A program made the translations under genes and the position numbers. A stretch of 64,000 nt of DNA, taken from contig CM038910.1 of the NCBI GenBank assembly GCA_021904315.1, forward strand, positions 23,322,256 through 23,386,255, in the 5' to 3' direction. The DNA comes from Sphagnum magellanicum (taxonomy: Eukaryota > Streptophyta > Sphagnopsida > Sphagnales > Sphagnaceae). A model generated the notes under the pieces. The model saw only the letters and a list, made by a program, of their open reading frames with translations. It was not told where the DNA came from and did not search any database. Shown piece by piece: positions 10,161 to 23,199 of this stretch; within the stretch, counting starts at the first letter, position 1, and each line of letters begins with the position of its first letter.

Positions 10161-13100
10161 TTTGTGGGTGTTGTAATTCTATAACCATGAACCAAGAAGA
10201 TTTCATTTTTCAACTTTCAACCATGATATCTTTAGTATACATAATCTCTTCAAAGACTTCAAGGAAGATGCAAGCCATAAACACATTATGTTTTGTATTC
10301 CTGCCAACTTCTTACTTTTGCATTGACTTGACATGTTGAGTTGTTATATATTTTTTGACACCAAAGCACCATGAAAACTGATTTGTCTTGAAAGCTAAAA
10401 TTTTTGTTTAAATTTAAAGGATTAAATTAGCTTATTAAACTAAAAAGAAATAAATAGAAGTTTTGCAACTTGATGTTTTTTGAATAAAATTGAATCATTA
10501 GTTAATCTTTAGTTCATTCATTGGAAAGTTGACCATGTTTTTTGGAGAAGAAAACCATTTTTAAAAGCAATTTGCATAAGTCGAACAAAAACAAAAAAAC
10601 AAAAACTTCTTCAAATCTCTACAATGTGAATTTGATGCATGAGACTTTATAGTACAATTGCTTATATAACTTTCTTTGCCTATTGTAGATACCATGCATT
10701 GTTTAGTGATCATTGGAACTCATCACCAATTCCACATGCTCATGAGTCCTAAGCTAAGGTTCAAAGTTCCAACCCCTTAGACTATTTGCTTGATGTTACA
10801 TTTTAATAGTTCATATTTTCATGTAAATGTCAACATTAATTTTCTTTTTTCCTCCAACTTTTAGCGAAATAAATGTTAAATTTGCCTTGATGCATGTTAC
10901 ATATTTTGTTGCATGAATGTTTAGTTGTATTTCAAACATTTGTTGAAGTTGCCCCTAGGGCCAATATTTTGTTTATTTTTTATTTAATAAATTGTTGTGG
11001 GTCAACTTGCAATTGACATATAAATAATACGGAGAATAGATAAGATTTTGACAAAACATTATCGAATTTGGTTGAACTTTAAAGTTATACTTATTTTATT
11101 TTGGACTTAGACTTTCCTTTTTCCATTCTAATGAAATCATATTGTTGATCTATCTTTCTTTAGGAATTCAAAGGCCTAATGTTTCCAACAATCTTCAATG
11201 ATCAATGAATATTTTCCCATTGAACAAATTGTAGCTAGCTAGGTTGGTTAACATGGATATTACTAATGTGATCTTATAATGAACTCAATAGAACTTTTAG
11301 GGTGGCCATGAATCTTACACTATGTTATCAATTTGATGGTTCATGCAATTATTTTAGACTCAATCATAAATGATAAATTTTTGTTGTTAATTAAAACCAA
11401 ACATGACTTAAACTTTTTGCTCGTCATTCAAAGATGTCAATGTTAGCTTAAATTGGCATATTTGATAAAAACTTTCTTTACATTGGAACCATTGTTTCTA
11501 TGAATCATGATTTTTTTGCAAATGAAAAATCATGAACTTTGCTATTTGACACACATATTGCATCATATATGAGTGGTTTTAGCCCAACATTTTGAAGGTA
11601 GTTATAAAAAAATAGTCCATATCCATTTGTGTTACTTGAGTTCATTGCAACACATATCCTATTATCACAAACTAATCTTAAAAATTGATTCTAAAGTCTA
11701 AAAAATAATCATTATTGACAAACTATTGACTAATGTTGTATCCTTTCAAAGGACTTTATATGTTTATGTAATGTTGTTATCTTGGGATATTTTCCAACCT
11801 ATGATTTTTTCATTTATAATTCAGATGGTGTTATATTTATGTCCACTTTAGTTAGGTGACAACCTTTCCATTACACTAAAGATCTTGCTTGTATGGGCAA
11901 TACATGGTTGCAACATCGTGTTTCCTACCAATAATATGAAACTCTTATTTTGGGGGGTTTCTAAAAATTGGCCAATATCCAAACTTGCACAACTAATGTA
12001 ATCCTCTTGTAAAGTTGTTGACATTACCACTTTCTGGGATGGGGCTTCTATAATGCCACAAGCAGCATGTTTATTTGTCACACATGATGTTGACAAACAA
12101 CCAATTCAATGAATGCTTAAAAGATTCCCATTTAAATAATACATTACTTGGGGATATTAATTTTTTGAAACATTGACATAAATTTCTAAAGCTAAAATGG
12201 AAATTTGAATTAACCATGTTAATGAAATTTTTTACATGACATTATCATAATACAAAAGGGTGTAAGTATGATAAAGTAGGAAACTAAAGATTCTTCAACT
12301 AGAAATGGAAAGCAACCATATTTAATAAAATTTGATATATTGAACTTCAAAATATTAGTTATTTTAATTATCAATATACATGTATTTATTAGTCATATAT
12401 ATAATATTACAATGATATTGAATAATCACATGTATATTAAATATGCATTTTAATAGAATTTTCAAAAATGTAAGTTTAGGGGGAAAAAACCCAACATATA
12501 AGAAATTTTTAAAAAGTGGGTTTCAAGTAGATGAAATATTAGATGTTTTCCATCTACAAGTTAACAAAGTCTTAAAACATACAATTTTTTTTAAAGTTTT
12601 ACATGTTATAAGCATAATACATCAAAATTCTATTGTAAAGTAATATTCAAGAACACATTTTTTATCAACCAATTTTCCAAAAATAAATGTTATTAATTAG
12701 ATTCCACTAAAATTTTCAAATTTTGTATTTAACTTATCATAAATTCAATGGAAGCCTTCATGATTTTATTATGTTACTTATTGATTTTGAACCTACTTTT
12801 TTCTACTTGTGTAAAAAAAAAATCAATTATTTAAAAAATAAATTCAAAGAATATTTTTTGGTCTATTTTACCAATTGAAAGCATAGTAAAATAGACTAGA
12901 GAATTATTTTGCAACATAAATGGAAAGTGACCATCAAATAGGTCTTGTTATATTGAATTTTTAAATTATTTATTTTAATGTTTAATAATATGAAGTTCTT
13001 TGATTTTGCTACATCTATATTTTAAAACCACATGTTTAAAGTAGGTTTGTATATATTCATCAAAATTCAAACATATGTCACAACCTACAAAGTAGATTAA

Positions 13101-15356
13101 AATTCAAGCACAAGTAAATTAAATATTGCATCTATTTTATTTTTAAATCAATGACATGCTAAATATATTAGTAGGCTTTGAAATTTTTCATAGTAGAATC
13201 AAAATATATTTAATGTTTAATGTAGAAGTAGGATTGAACACAATATTAACTTGTTAGTTTCATTCCAACTTAGTACCTATTTTTTTTTGTATTAAATTTT
13301 TTCAAATTTTTTATTAAACTCATCAAAACTATGGAAACATGGACGCGCCCATAATGAGATTATTTCTAAAAATTGAACCTACTTTCTTATGTTTATGTTG
13401 AAAAATTGCCATATTTAAAATTTGGATTTGGGCTTTTGGTCCATTTGACCATGGTTGGACCCTACCATGTTATCACCTAAAAGCAAACACAAAATCAAAT
13501 AGCAACATAAAAATGAAACTATTATTTTAGTAAGAACATAATGTTTGACTTAAAGCTTTGAATTTCAAGATCTTTTACATACATGGGGGTAGTTTTAAGC
13601 TCAAATGCAATTTGTTTTAGTCAAGATTAAAGGTAGCCACATAACTACCATATCTTGTAGATAATTTCACAAAAAATACTTTAGAAGTCGTTTCATATTT
13701 TTCATGAATGAATAAGTTGTGAAATTTGAAAATTGAGACATAAAATTTCTTCAAAGAACTTGTAGAAATAAACACTCATTTGATTATGTCATGTCAATGA
13801 ATAATTTGTCAACTATTATCATAACATTACATTACATATTAGGGTTACACAACTTACAATACTATGAAAGGAAGAAGAAAAAAAAACATGAAAACTTGAA
13901 TGAGCTTGTGAACTTGTTTTTTCCTCATGTTTTTTGTGCGCATGTGTGTGTAACATTGTTCCCATTGGGGTTTGCAAATGGTTAAATAAACATGTGTAGT
14001 TGTGTAGTAAACAACATTGAAAACAAATTTATAAAATATAAGATGAACCTTGACAACAAGAGGAAAGGGTTTACCCACAAATGAGATCTCATTTTAAAGT
14101 TTTGAGCTAATTATAATAAGTTTGGGCCAAAAAAAGGCCACTTAAACTCAATGGATGAGATTTCTTGACCCATTTTCCTTACATTTAGGATGAAAATTTA
14201 ATCTTAAAATCAAAACATATTAATTTTACCCATGGTTATTTGTGTGACAAGGTGAAATCACATTGCCATGGGGTCACTTTGAGCACTTTCATGACACGTA
14301 TGTAATGTATATTTCTACAAAACATGTTGCATTTAATTTTGGGTTTCACTTTTGGTGTTTGGGCTTGATATTTTGATTTTCACGAAGTTAATGATATCTA
14401 ATATTGTTTGAAAAAAGTAAAATTTAAAGATTAAATTCAATTAATAATGGGTATATTTATGGTATATGTAGTATAATAGAGCTTGTTTCTATTTTTGGAT
14501 TGCACTAGTTTGGGTTTGAATTGGTCAACCAAAAAATGTTTGAAATGAAAATTTAAAAAATGACCCACTTCACATATCTTGCTATCTTCCAAATTTGAAA
14601 GTGATAGTTTGTCAAATTGTTTATTTATCACATACTTATTGTCATCACCCCCGCAAACACCCATTTGTGATATGATAATTATCAAGCTTTTCACATGGCT
14701 CATAACTTATTCCAATCATATGGAATCACAATATTTAATAGATATTACAAATTTCACAAAAACTAAAAATCATTTCAATCATTTTTTTTGTGTCATTTTA
14801 AGTATGAAAATGTTCACAAGAGCAAACGTATGTGTTTTTGATAAGCAATTGTGATAAAACAAAGTCCTTAAACATGTGTGTGATGAACTTCTCAATGGGT
14901 GTAACCCACTTGAAGACTGAGTTCTAAATGTGTGAATGATCCTAGCTCAAAAATATGTGATAGTAAGGACTTAATTCAAAAGCAACCCTTGTAGCTCAGA
15001 CTCTTCCTAGGCTATAGAACCATAATGAGCACTTTTCCATTGCAGGGTTGCATTTAGACATGGAATAAGCAGGCAAATAGTGCAAGGAAGGTTAGGAACG
15101 TTTCATATGCAAGGAACTTTCTAGAGTACTCTAAAAGATCACATATGCTCATCAAATTTTCTTGACAGATGTTTTCTAATGATTCTCAATTTGACTCACA
15201 TTGCACAGAGCTCACCAATTCTCAATGATTGACCTCTGAGATGTGAGGTGATTGTGAGCCCAACTAGAATGCAACAAATGTAATGAAAAGTTAATTCTTG
15301 GCGGCAGAATCTGTGATGAGAGATGATGGAAACTGATGGAAACAGGCTCTTTAGTT
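10161..15356. other. Long AT-rich stretch without recognisable genes
   Basis: About 5 kb of very AT-rich DNA. All frames are short; the longest (for example 11848-12096 minus, 14579-14854 plus) show no domain, composition or splice context of a gene. Texture is like deeply decayed transposon DNA, but no family can be named. Confidence 0.45.
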
Positions 15357-15539
15357 CTAGAGATCTTCATTTCTTCTACAATTGCGGCCTTGATTGACAC
15401 ATTCAAACTCTTCCTGGTTTTCAAATGGGTTTCGCCAAACCTTCACTGACATGCAGGCTCGCACTTCTACAATTTGATGTAGCCTGCGGCCCCCACCAAA
15501 TGGAACTGCATGGATAAATTCAGAGGCATGAGAAAACTG
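15357..15539 (-). pseudogene. Short coding-like fragment, family unknown
   Basis: The minus strand is open for 60 codons and locally GC-richer than its surroundings. It includes AVPFGGGRRLHQIVEVRACM and, further on, KVWRNPFENQEEFECVNQ. The composition looks like real protein rather than random AT-rich translation. A splice-acceptor-like TTTATCCATGCAG lies inside at about 15,502-15,514, so the true exon might begin there. No start codon, donor or neighbouring exon could be identified, and I do not recognise the family. It may be a captured gene fragment or a decayed exon. Confidence 0.3.
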
Positions 15540-15545
15540 CAGTTT

Positions 15546-16755
15546 TGGTTTTATTTATTTATTTATTTTATACAGTAGCAGTTCAACTAGAAAATAATTT
15601 TGACAGCTTTTTTGCACTCATCTATTATTTATTATTTATTATTTATTATTGTCATTTTAAGTTATATAGGAGCAGGCTCACATTCAACACTGGACATCAG
15701 TTGAACACTAGTGGACACAATACTGTACTCCATGATCAGATTCCGCAACAAACTGTTGAATAATTAATTAAAATTTTAAATCTTAACTTCGGCACTTGGT
15801 TTTTTAATTCTGAAATTTTGGCAGGTAATGGTTTATAAAAAATTAATAAATGGAATCTTGTTTTGTTTATGGGACAGTCTAGTGTGTCTAGACTGCCTCA
15901 GTTTTAAGTTCTTGAACTCTTACGGTCCCAGTTCAAACCAGACAGTCAAAAACCTGCAAATTCTTAATTTTATAAGAATTATAAAATTTCTGGCACACAG
16001 TAATAAACAAAATTTCAAAAATTTGGCAAAACGAAAAATAATTTAATTTATGCCAAAACCATTCATGTACTAGGGTATTAAGCTGGATGCATGCAGAATG
16101 CAGTGACCGGTGCACAGAAGCTTTGGAAAATTGTAAATGATGAGTTTTCTTATTGGATAATGAGTTCTTATGTTGATTGGTTTTTTAAGTTAACTGGTAA
16201 CAGGTGTTAGGGTAATTGGTGAAATATGTGAATTGCTAATCGATTTGTTGACAGTAACAGGTTGTTTTAAAATTTGTGACTAGTAATTGCTGTAATTTAA
16301 ATTTGAGTTTTTTGATTGTTATATTGGCTAGTGATTGTTTAATTTAAAACAATGCTATGTTTGTTATAAATAGGAAGATTGGAGAATGAATAAGAACTCT
16401 TTTTGAAACTTCTTTTGAACTTTTGGAACTTCTTTCTTTTGAAGATCACCTCTTTGCTTTTACTTTTGGTTTTAGGAACAACTCCACTTTTGGATTTTGA
16501 GGTCTTATTTTAAAACTTTGATTTTGAAGACTGATTTTTGTTTTGTCTTTGCACTTGTGAACAAGCATCTATGTTTTTGTATTTTTCATTTTCACAATCT
16601 ACAAATCTAAAGCAACTCACTTGTTAATATTATCTAAAAAAATTTAGAAGAAAAAATCATTAATTTAAGAGACTAGAAAAAAACCCTTAACATGGGCCAA
16701 TCAAAGTGGTTCCTATTGAAAAGAAAAGAAAACTTCAATTTACCCCCAACTAATT
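15546..16755. other. Unassigned AT-rich sequence
   Basis: A TATAAATA box-like motif at about 16,366 is followed by a pyrimidine and CTTTTGAA-rich stretch, reminiscent of a retroelement LTR. No second copy, terminal TG/CA pair or primer-binding site was found, so no element is called. Confidence 0.3.
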
Positions 16756-16759
16756 AATA

Positions 16760-17060
16760 GGCACAACCTGGGTATATAGTGCTAATATGAGTCCTCAAAT
16801 TGAAGAACATACCAATTGGGTATGTGACCTGAGATAATACAAGGTATATAACTACCTCATACCCATGCCAATATCAGGTTTATACTTTGTACCCGCCATA
16901 CTTGGGGCCAAAATTGACCTTGGACCTGACCAGATTAGTATGAAAGTTTTTAAAAGAGTACCCAATACACAATACCTGCCAGGTATGAATTGGAAGAAAA
17001 ATAATCCCATATGGGGACCCAGTCTGGTATGTTCAAAAATTGACACCAGTCCAACACTGG
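16760..17060. repeat. Degenerate dispersed repeat, GGTAT-rich
   Basis: Shares diverged text with 3640-3830 (see there), including CCAAAA-TGACCTTGGACC. The overlapping frames on both strands here (16852-17184) follow from compositional symmetry and show no domain. Confidence 0.35.
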
Positions 17061-17139
17061 TCTTCATAATGGCACTTGCACTCCAGCAAAATATTCCGCA
17101 AATTTGGAAGAGAAATGCACTGATAACATCTGTTGTGAC

Positions 17140-17275
17140 TTTTATGTTCCCATGATGTTCCCATAATGTTCTCACAATGTTCACATGAATTTTTCAACAT
17201 GTTCACATGATGTTCCCATAATGTTCTCACAGTGTTCACATGAAATTTTCAACATGGTTCACATGATGTTCCCAT
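17140..17275. repeat. Tandem repeat of about 57 bp with TGTTCCCA motifs
   Basis: Two and a half units share the order GATGTTCCCATAATGTTCTC, ACA(A/G)TGTTCACATGAA and TTTTTCAACATG or TTTTCAACATGG. The complement motif GGGAACA also recurs near 54,160-54,220 and 55,090-55,230, so the unit may belong to a larger dispersed family. Confidence 0.65.
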
Positions 17276-17304
17276 GTTCTTCCTGTAATGGAAGAGGCTC
17301 ATGA

Positions 17305-17382
17305 CTGCCCATTATGCTGGGTGCATGGCCTGTGTCACTGTACTGTGTAAGACAAGGGCAGTTTACGAAGCATAATGGGCAG
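17305..17382. repeat. Hairpin with perfect 14-bp arms
   Basis: CTGCCCATTATGCT at 17305-17318 faces AGCATAATGGGCAG at 17369-17382 with a 50-nt loop. The surrounding sequence is GC-richer than its neighbours. Could be the remnant of a small TIR element or a structured transcript; nothing else supports either. Confidence 0.7.
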
Positions 17383-19104
17383 TAGTTTGTCCATTCTGTA
17401 GTACATTAGTAATTACGCATTTGATTGATAACAGCCACCCGGAGCATCAATGCACCAAACTCCACTTTCTGGTTTGTTGTGTTGTCTTTTTGTGAGGAGC
17501 CCACAAGATCCTTCTTGCTTTTTCCTCTTTTTCTATGTTCTCCACTGGCCTTAACTTTTGATCAATAAGCGAATATGATGAAGGATCCAACCTAATCCTT
17601 TAAACAATTGCAACTAGAGTCAATGTTTTTGAGATTACTGTCCTTTATTTATGTTGTGGTCTTGATCTTCTACTCTAAACGTTGCTTTTACAAGGCGGTG
17701 ACATGTTGGGATTTTGTGGTTCGTTAACCATCCCAACACTTTCACCACGGCAAGGTTGAAATGATGTGCACGAATCCACCCCATTCCATATGGTCTTAAT
17801 CTGTGTACATAATTGTTTCTAGTGTTGGAAATTTGCATATATCTCTACTTGTTTACACCACATTCGAAGCCAATTGGATACACCTTTGCAATACACACGG
17901 ATTGCATGGGTTGTCTTAAAATATGGGTTGTCTAGAAAGGTGTTCAACAATGATTTTGGCAAGTCACAACTTTATAGATGTTGGGGGATCACGTTCTTCT
18001 TGGACTGTTGAGAATGTTTAAGGTAATTTTATCATGATTTTTTTGAGCTTTTACATCATGTGGACTACTTTCAAACATGGTCACTAAGACTTTGACAAGC
18101 CATTAGTGGATGGAAATATTGGAGATATACTTTCCTTTGGATGGATGAGAATATTCAAACAAATCATTTGTGTTATTACATTTTGTTGGTCTATTGTACC
18201 TACTAGAGTCCAATGTTAATTCATAAAAAGATCTATGGAAGAAAATCAAATTTGACCTTGTCCCGACCAAATTCTAAAGATTTTAAATTTCAAGTTCCTA
18301 CTTTAAATTCTCTACCTTTTTGTGAAATTAGATACACATTTATTCTTTTCTAAATCATAAAGTTGGAAATTCAATTTTGAGTTGTTGAACCTTATTTCTT
18401 TGTTTAATTATCTCAATATATTTTTTGCAATAATTGGAACAAAATATGGTAACAAATGGCTTGGCAAGTATTTTGGTAAGGCTTTTAGAAGAAAAATAAC
18501 ATAAAAGTTGAAAAATATTTTTTCATTGGAATTGATAATGAAAGGTTTTGGATTAAGATGTAACTTTTTTTTTTAACATCAAATGTTTATTTCCATAAAT
18601 GTGCACACACAATGATGAAAGAATTGGACTATATTCAAGATGATAAGTTAGTTATATAATTCCTAGGAAGATAAAACTAGGGTAGGCTTCAAACAACATT
18701 AAAAGTGCATATATAAAGGTTATTTTAAAATTTTAAATTAGGTGGATCAATCATTAATTCATGTGATATTGTTGCACATAACTTTTTGTGAAATTAAACT
18801 TGGAGACTTATTACTTATGGATTTCGATTCCATTTAGTGGCACATGCTGAAGTTTGTTTAACTTCATTAGTTAGGGTGATTATGGTTTTTCATGGATATT
18901 GAATAGTGAACCATAAGTTGATTTTGAAAGCTAATGTCTTGGGGTTTATTTAATCAATATCCACACTAAAGGCTTGATAAGTGATTTTTCAATCTACAAC
19001 CAATGTGATTTTTTATGACACATTTAGTCGTTTTCTAGGGCTACATTACCTTCTAGTCTCTTGTAGCCTTAAGGTTATCTATGTTTTAAATGTCCTCATA
19101 GAAT
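17383..19104. other. Unassigned AT-rich sequence
   Basis: No gene, RNA or repeat recognised between the hairpin and the mitochondrial-type segment. Confidence 0.4.
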
Positions 19105-20037
19105 ACACAATTGAGCGCAGGAGGCGCCACCGGTCTAGATTTACCTTTATTGGCGTTAGTTTCACTAGTTGCTTTTGCTGATTTTACTACCCTTTCCAGC
19201 CGCAGACACGCTGCATTTATAAGGGGGGGGGGTAGCCCATTACCTACCATCTACAACCCTTCCTTTATAGTTTTTCACATTACGGGCATCATCGTATGCG
19301 CGACTTGGTTTGCCCAATGTATCCTTTATAATACTTATGGTTGATCTGTCACCCATTTCCTTTTTAGTTATACTTCGGTCCCTTGGTTTTTTGCACCTAG
19401 ATGTTAGTCCCTTTTGGGGCAAGTGCATAGACCCCTTTCTTTACCTTTTACTATTATCAAAGTTTTCCGTTTGCACAGGATTGGGCAGGTACTATAGGTC
19501 TTCTGACTTCCGACTTAGACCATAGTGTACAGTCCGATTTCGCCGGTATTACTTGTGAGCTATAGTGCTTGAGATGTTGTTTAGTTCCCTGTCCTCCAAA
19601 AGGTGGGTAATCTGCTTTCATGCGTAAAAAATATATCTATTTTTTTTTTCTGTCCTTACTGTTCTTAGCCGCCAGCAAGCTAAAAGCATAACAGTGTTCG
19701 TTTGTGCGATTCCCCGCGTGCTTTTTTGCACTGGTTTGTTGTAGGGCAGGCTGACCTGAAAAGAACTTCAATTTTTTAGGAAAACTCCATCATCTCATGC
19801 TAAATAAAGAAAAAATAAAAATAAAATTATATATATATATATATATATATTTATTTATTTAATAAGTGCTAGCAAGCTTGCAGAGGATTTTTGGGCAGGC
19901 CAATAAAGCAACCAACGAATGTCCCCTCACCGCTGCTTTTATGGCATGCTTTGTTTTCCCTGCTGTCAGGTAAGCCTTGAGCCCTTCGAGCAGTAGTGCC
20001 TTTATTGTAATCACAGGTTACCTACCGGCCGCCCCTA

Positions 20038-20134
20038 AGAAAGCCCCAGAAATTTTATGGAAAATGGAAAAAGTAGAAGTAAGCTGTGGCTTATAAATGG
20101 TAAGATGAGGTGATAAGGGTCGATTTATTTTCAT
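20038..20134 (-). pseudogene. sdh3: sdh3 5' fragment (succinate dehydrogenase subunit 3)
   Basis: The frame from the ATG at 20134 begins MKINRPLSPHLTIYKPQLTS and continues TFSIFHKISGAF. This is the highly conserved N-terminus of plant mitochondrial SDH3, the cytochrome b membrane anchor of complex II. Homology is lost after about 32 residues, where the frame runs into unrelated sequence and stops. The three membrane helices are therefore absent and the copy cannot make an anchor subunit. It lies 25 bp downstream of the trnP gene on the same strand, a tight mitochondrial-style arrangement. Confidence 0.85.
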
Positions 20135-20159
20135 GTTTTTAGTTGACTTTGATTTTGAT

Positions 20160-20233
20160 TCAAGGTGACAGGATTTGAACCTATGGCCCTCTGTACCCAA
20201 AACAGATGCGCTACCAGACTGCGCTACACCTTG
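20160..20233 (-). tRNA. trnP-UGG: tRNA-Pro (UGG), mitochondrial type
   Basis: Read on the minus strand, the 7-bp acceptor stem is CAAGGTG pairing with CACCTTG, with discriminator A. The D arm is GCGCAGTCTGGTAGCGC. The anticodon stem TCTGT/ACAGA encloses the loop TTTGGGT with anticodon TGG. The T arm is ATAGG-TTCAAAT-CCTGT. All four stems fold. The sequence matches the native plant mitochondrial trnP rather than a typical nuclear tRNA-Pro. In a nuclear setting its expression is doubtful, although A- and B-box-like stretches are present. CCA is not encoded. Confidence 0.9.
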
Positions 20234-20529
20234 GCTTATGTTCCCCAATAAATATTCTATGAATGCTTAGGATGTTATCATTAATGGACATGAAAAAAAA
20301 CCAAGGCTAAGAAAAAAAAAAATCTCTTTCCCGCCACTTGGTCAGTAGAAAAAATCCACTATCATCTTGCTCACTTTCTTCTTCGGTTAAAATGGGAAAA
20401 AAATCTTTTTTTATTGGACGTTTATGAGTGCTTCAGCTTTCCTATGCTCGCTTAGGGCCAGAAGATTTGGTGCCCTTATTATTGTAGTTGGGTTGCATAT
20501 ATTAATTAACATCTAATGTGAGCCTAGTG

Positions 20530-23199
20530 ATGAATTGCATATCCAACCACTTGCAAGGGAGCCATGAGTATTTGGTGTTTACTACAAGCTTTCCTTGAAA
20601 TGATGTTACTTTGGGCTTTGATTATTTGGTGATAGTGTTGGATGCCATCTTGTAATTTTCATTACCTGAAACCAAATGCATAATTCCTAATTCTTGAACA
20701 ATTTTTGCAGCCATCACTAACATAGAAACACTTGTGTTTTCAAGCCTTTCTATTAGCCCATCTTGCATTTCCACTATCAGATGCATTGTTTTACCCTTGT
20801 GGTTCTTGTTGACACTCACCTTTTTGATGGTAGGTATCATAACAATTAAAGAAACATGAGTCATTTGTTAAACTTCTTCATCCTTCCGCTTCCTAGCCAA
20901 CTTGACCAATCCTTCAAGGTACTTTAATTCATTAGAAATCGTCAAATTTGTCTCAAGTGGGGTGAATGAAATCTTGCCTTTTAGAAAATGTGTCAAAATT
21001 TTGGACTTGGCAATATTCATGTCATTGCAAATCTCCCTTGTGTTGCAGCATCTTCTTCAATTGTTTCTTCAATGTTTTTGTCAATTTTAGGGGAAACAAC
21101 TAGATTTCTGTGCTTGGGAACTTTGGTCCCTAAGAATATGTTTTTCTTTGCCCCACATAATAGATTCAATTTTGCCAAAGTGGCTTCTTCATTTTCGACC
21201 AACACCTCCAAGTAATTTGTAGAAGTAGTAGGTCCTTTTCCATTCTTCTTCTAACAACATTTTTTAGTGTATCCCCTACCAAAATAGTAGGAACATTTAA
21301 GTCCATGATTCTTTGTTTTATGTCCCTTTTCACATTTGCTGCATTTCAATTTGTTAAGAAGTTTTGAAGATGCAGAAGCACCATGGCTTACCATATTGCA
21401 TAATTAACACACTTGAGCTCCATAGACTTCCCGATGGGATGATTTCCTTATCACTTGATCCTTTAATTTTTTTATTAATGTATCATTAAGAACGTGAGTA
21501 CTCTTTTGAACTCCCCCTTTCGTTAGCTTCTTCATCCCTTTCATTCTTCAAAGGCTCAAGATTATTTCCCCAATTTCTCCAAGTACCTTCTCAACTTCAA
21601 TGGTTGCTACCAATAGTTTGTCCATGTCAACATAGGTACGCACCACACACAACTTCTTCATTTTTGGCCTAAAATGGGCTAGAAATTTTCTTTACATTTC
21701 TACATCAAGAATCCTCCCCTTTACAAACAAACGTTCAAGCCCATCATAATATAGCTGCACCCATTGCCTTGGTTCTTGCCTAATGGCATCCATCTTGACC
21801 TCAAATCCTCGCCATCATACGCCCCATATTTAACCATCATCAAAATCCATAATGTTTGCCAATCAAGTGGTGTAGGGTTTAGTCTTTTGTACCAATATTT
21901 TACTTTATTGTGTAGGTTGAACTTGGCAATTTTAAGTAGTTTTTCCTCATCATATTTTCGAACTTCTATTGCCATCTGAAGTCTTTCTACCCAATCAAAG
22001 ACATCCTCCAAGTCCTTTTCCCAAAACGATCCATCCATACCTTTAGGACTATTCACTTTATGACAAATCAAAATAGATTTCCTACAATGGAAATATCTAT
22101 TTCAAATCATTAGTTTTAGGTACTTCCTCCTTTTTTTTTTCTAATCTAACAACTATAACTATATTGTCCTTTATCCTAACATTAAAACACAAGTCATTTC
22201 TTCCAACAAAACCCCATCCTAATTTGCCATACAAACCTTTGGAAAATATCTAACATAGTATATGAATGTATTTGCCTGAAAACGTTATCCTAATGATCAT
22301 GTCTCCTACTTGTATTTTGTGATCAAGCTCAGGTTTGTAAAATTGGATGCAACATGACTCTACTTCTATTTCCAAAGGTATTCCGAGTTTCCTAGCTAGG
22401 AATTAATGAAAGTAATTCAATTATTCTTTGTTGTTTAATGATCTCCAAAAGGCCATGAAACAATGTAAATTCTAGTCTTTCAACCATCTTCCATTAAAAT
22501 CACACAAAGTACATCTTTTTCCATTCCTCTCCTCCACACTCCAAATATGTTTTCTCCATCCCCCAAAAGTCTCTAATGAATCTCCCCCTCCTCCTTCTTT
22601 TATCCCCCTTCCCCACATACCACACACAAGGCCCATATTAACCATTAAAAAATAGGGCCCTTATTCTAATTTATTTTCCTAAAAATCTCCTAGATGAATG
22701 GGTGAATTATTCCTAACCATTCATTAACCCGAGCTACCTAATCCCATTAACTTCACCTTTTGGGTAAGGGATGATAAATCTACCACTAATAACTAATAAT
22801 CATTAGGAGGCTTATGGAACTATTTAGTTTAGAAATTTCGACTCGTTCACATTGCTCATTTTGCATTTTCACCCAAACTTGCACTCTAGACATAAACCCG
22901 TTGTGTGTGATTTTGACAACAAGATCTCTGATCTATGCTTTTGTTGGATTAAACCCTATCATAGTTACAACACCAAAACCCATTACCCTTAGAATAACTA
23001 ATCCTACTTCAGGTTCTTATACTTTAGAAAGATTATTGAAACTTCTAACTAATTGTTGATCATGAATGGATTAAAGGTTAATAACGAATTCCTTTTCATT
23101 GGAGCTGGACATAACTATTAACATTCTAACTCTACAATGAACAACTTTATCAAAACAACTTTGATTCAAGAACGATCCACTCTAATACCAATTAGAGGT
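20530..23199 (-). mobile_element. Ty3/gypsy-like retroelement fossil (gag and protease part)
   Basis: On the minus strand, a primer-binding-site-like sequence resembling the initiator-Met type lies at 23177-23190, with a possible LTR end at 23199. A Retrotrans_gag-like region follows at about 21,750-22,060, then a zinc-knuckle-like cysteine/histidine cluster near 21,290-21,350, then an aspartic-protease-like region at about 20,620-20,800. Reverse transcriptase and integrase are not present in this direction; the fossil ends close to the mitochondrial-type segment. It is clearly broken in several places. No second LTR was found, so the age cannot be dated, but the decay suggests an old copy. 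Confidence 0.7.

Larger units (their letters stand above)
19105..20490. other. Nuclear segment of mitochondrial origin (NUMT)
   Basis: Base composition and word use change abruptly near 19,105 to a GC-richer, mitochondrial-looking texture and return to the local norm near 20,490. Direct proof of origin is the adjacent tRNA-Pro(UGG) and the start of sdh3 on the minus strand at 20038-20233. The sequence left of 20,038 (including GCGCAGGAGGCGCCACCGGT at the start and a TA tract at about 19,828-19,850) contains no gene I can name and may be plant mitochondrial spacer. The sdh3 homology stops sharply, so the segment is probably a composite or rearranged piece. The frame at 19111-19344 (plus) is unidentified. 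Confidence 0.7.

Noticed and set aside
16090-16640. Possible solo LTR with TATAAATA
   Set aside because: No terminal TG/CA pair, target duplication or second copy could be found.
19111-19344. 77-codon frame at the start of the mitochondrial segment
   Set aside because: Does not match any mitochondrial protein I know; likely chance frame in mitochondrial spacer.
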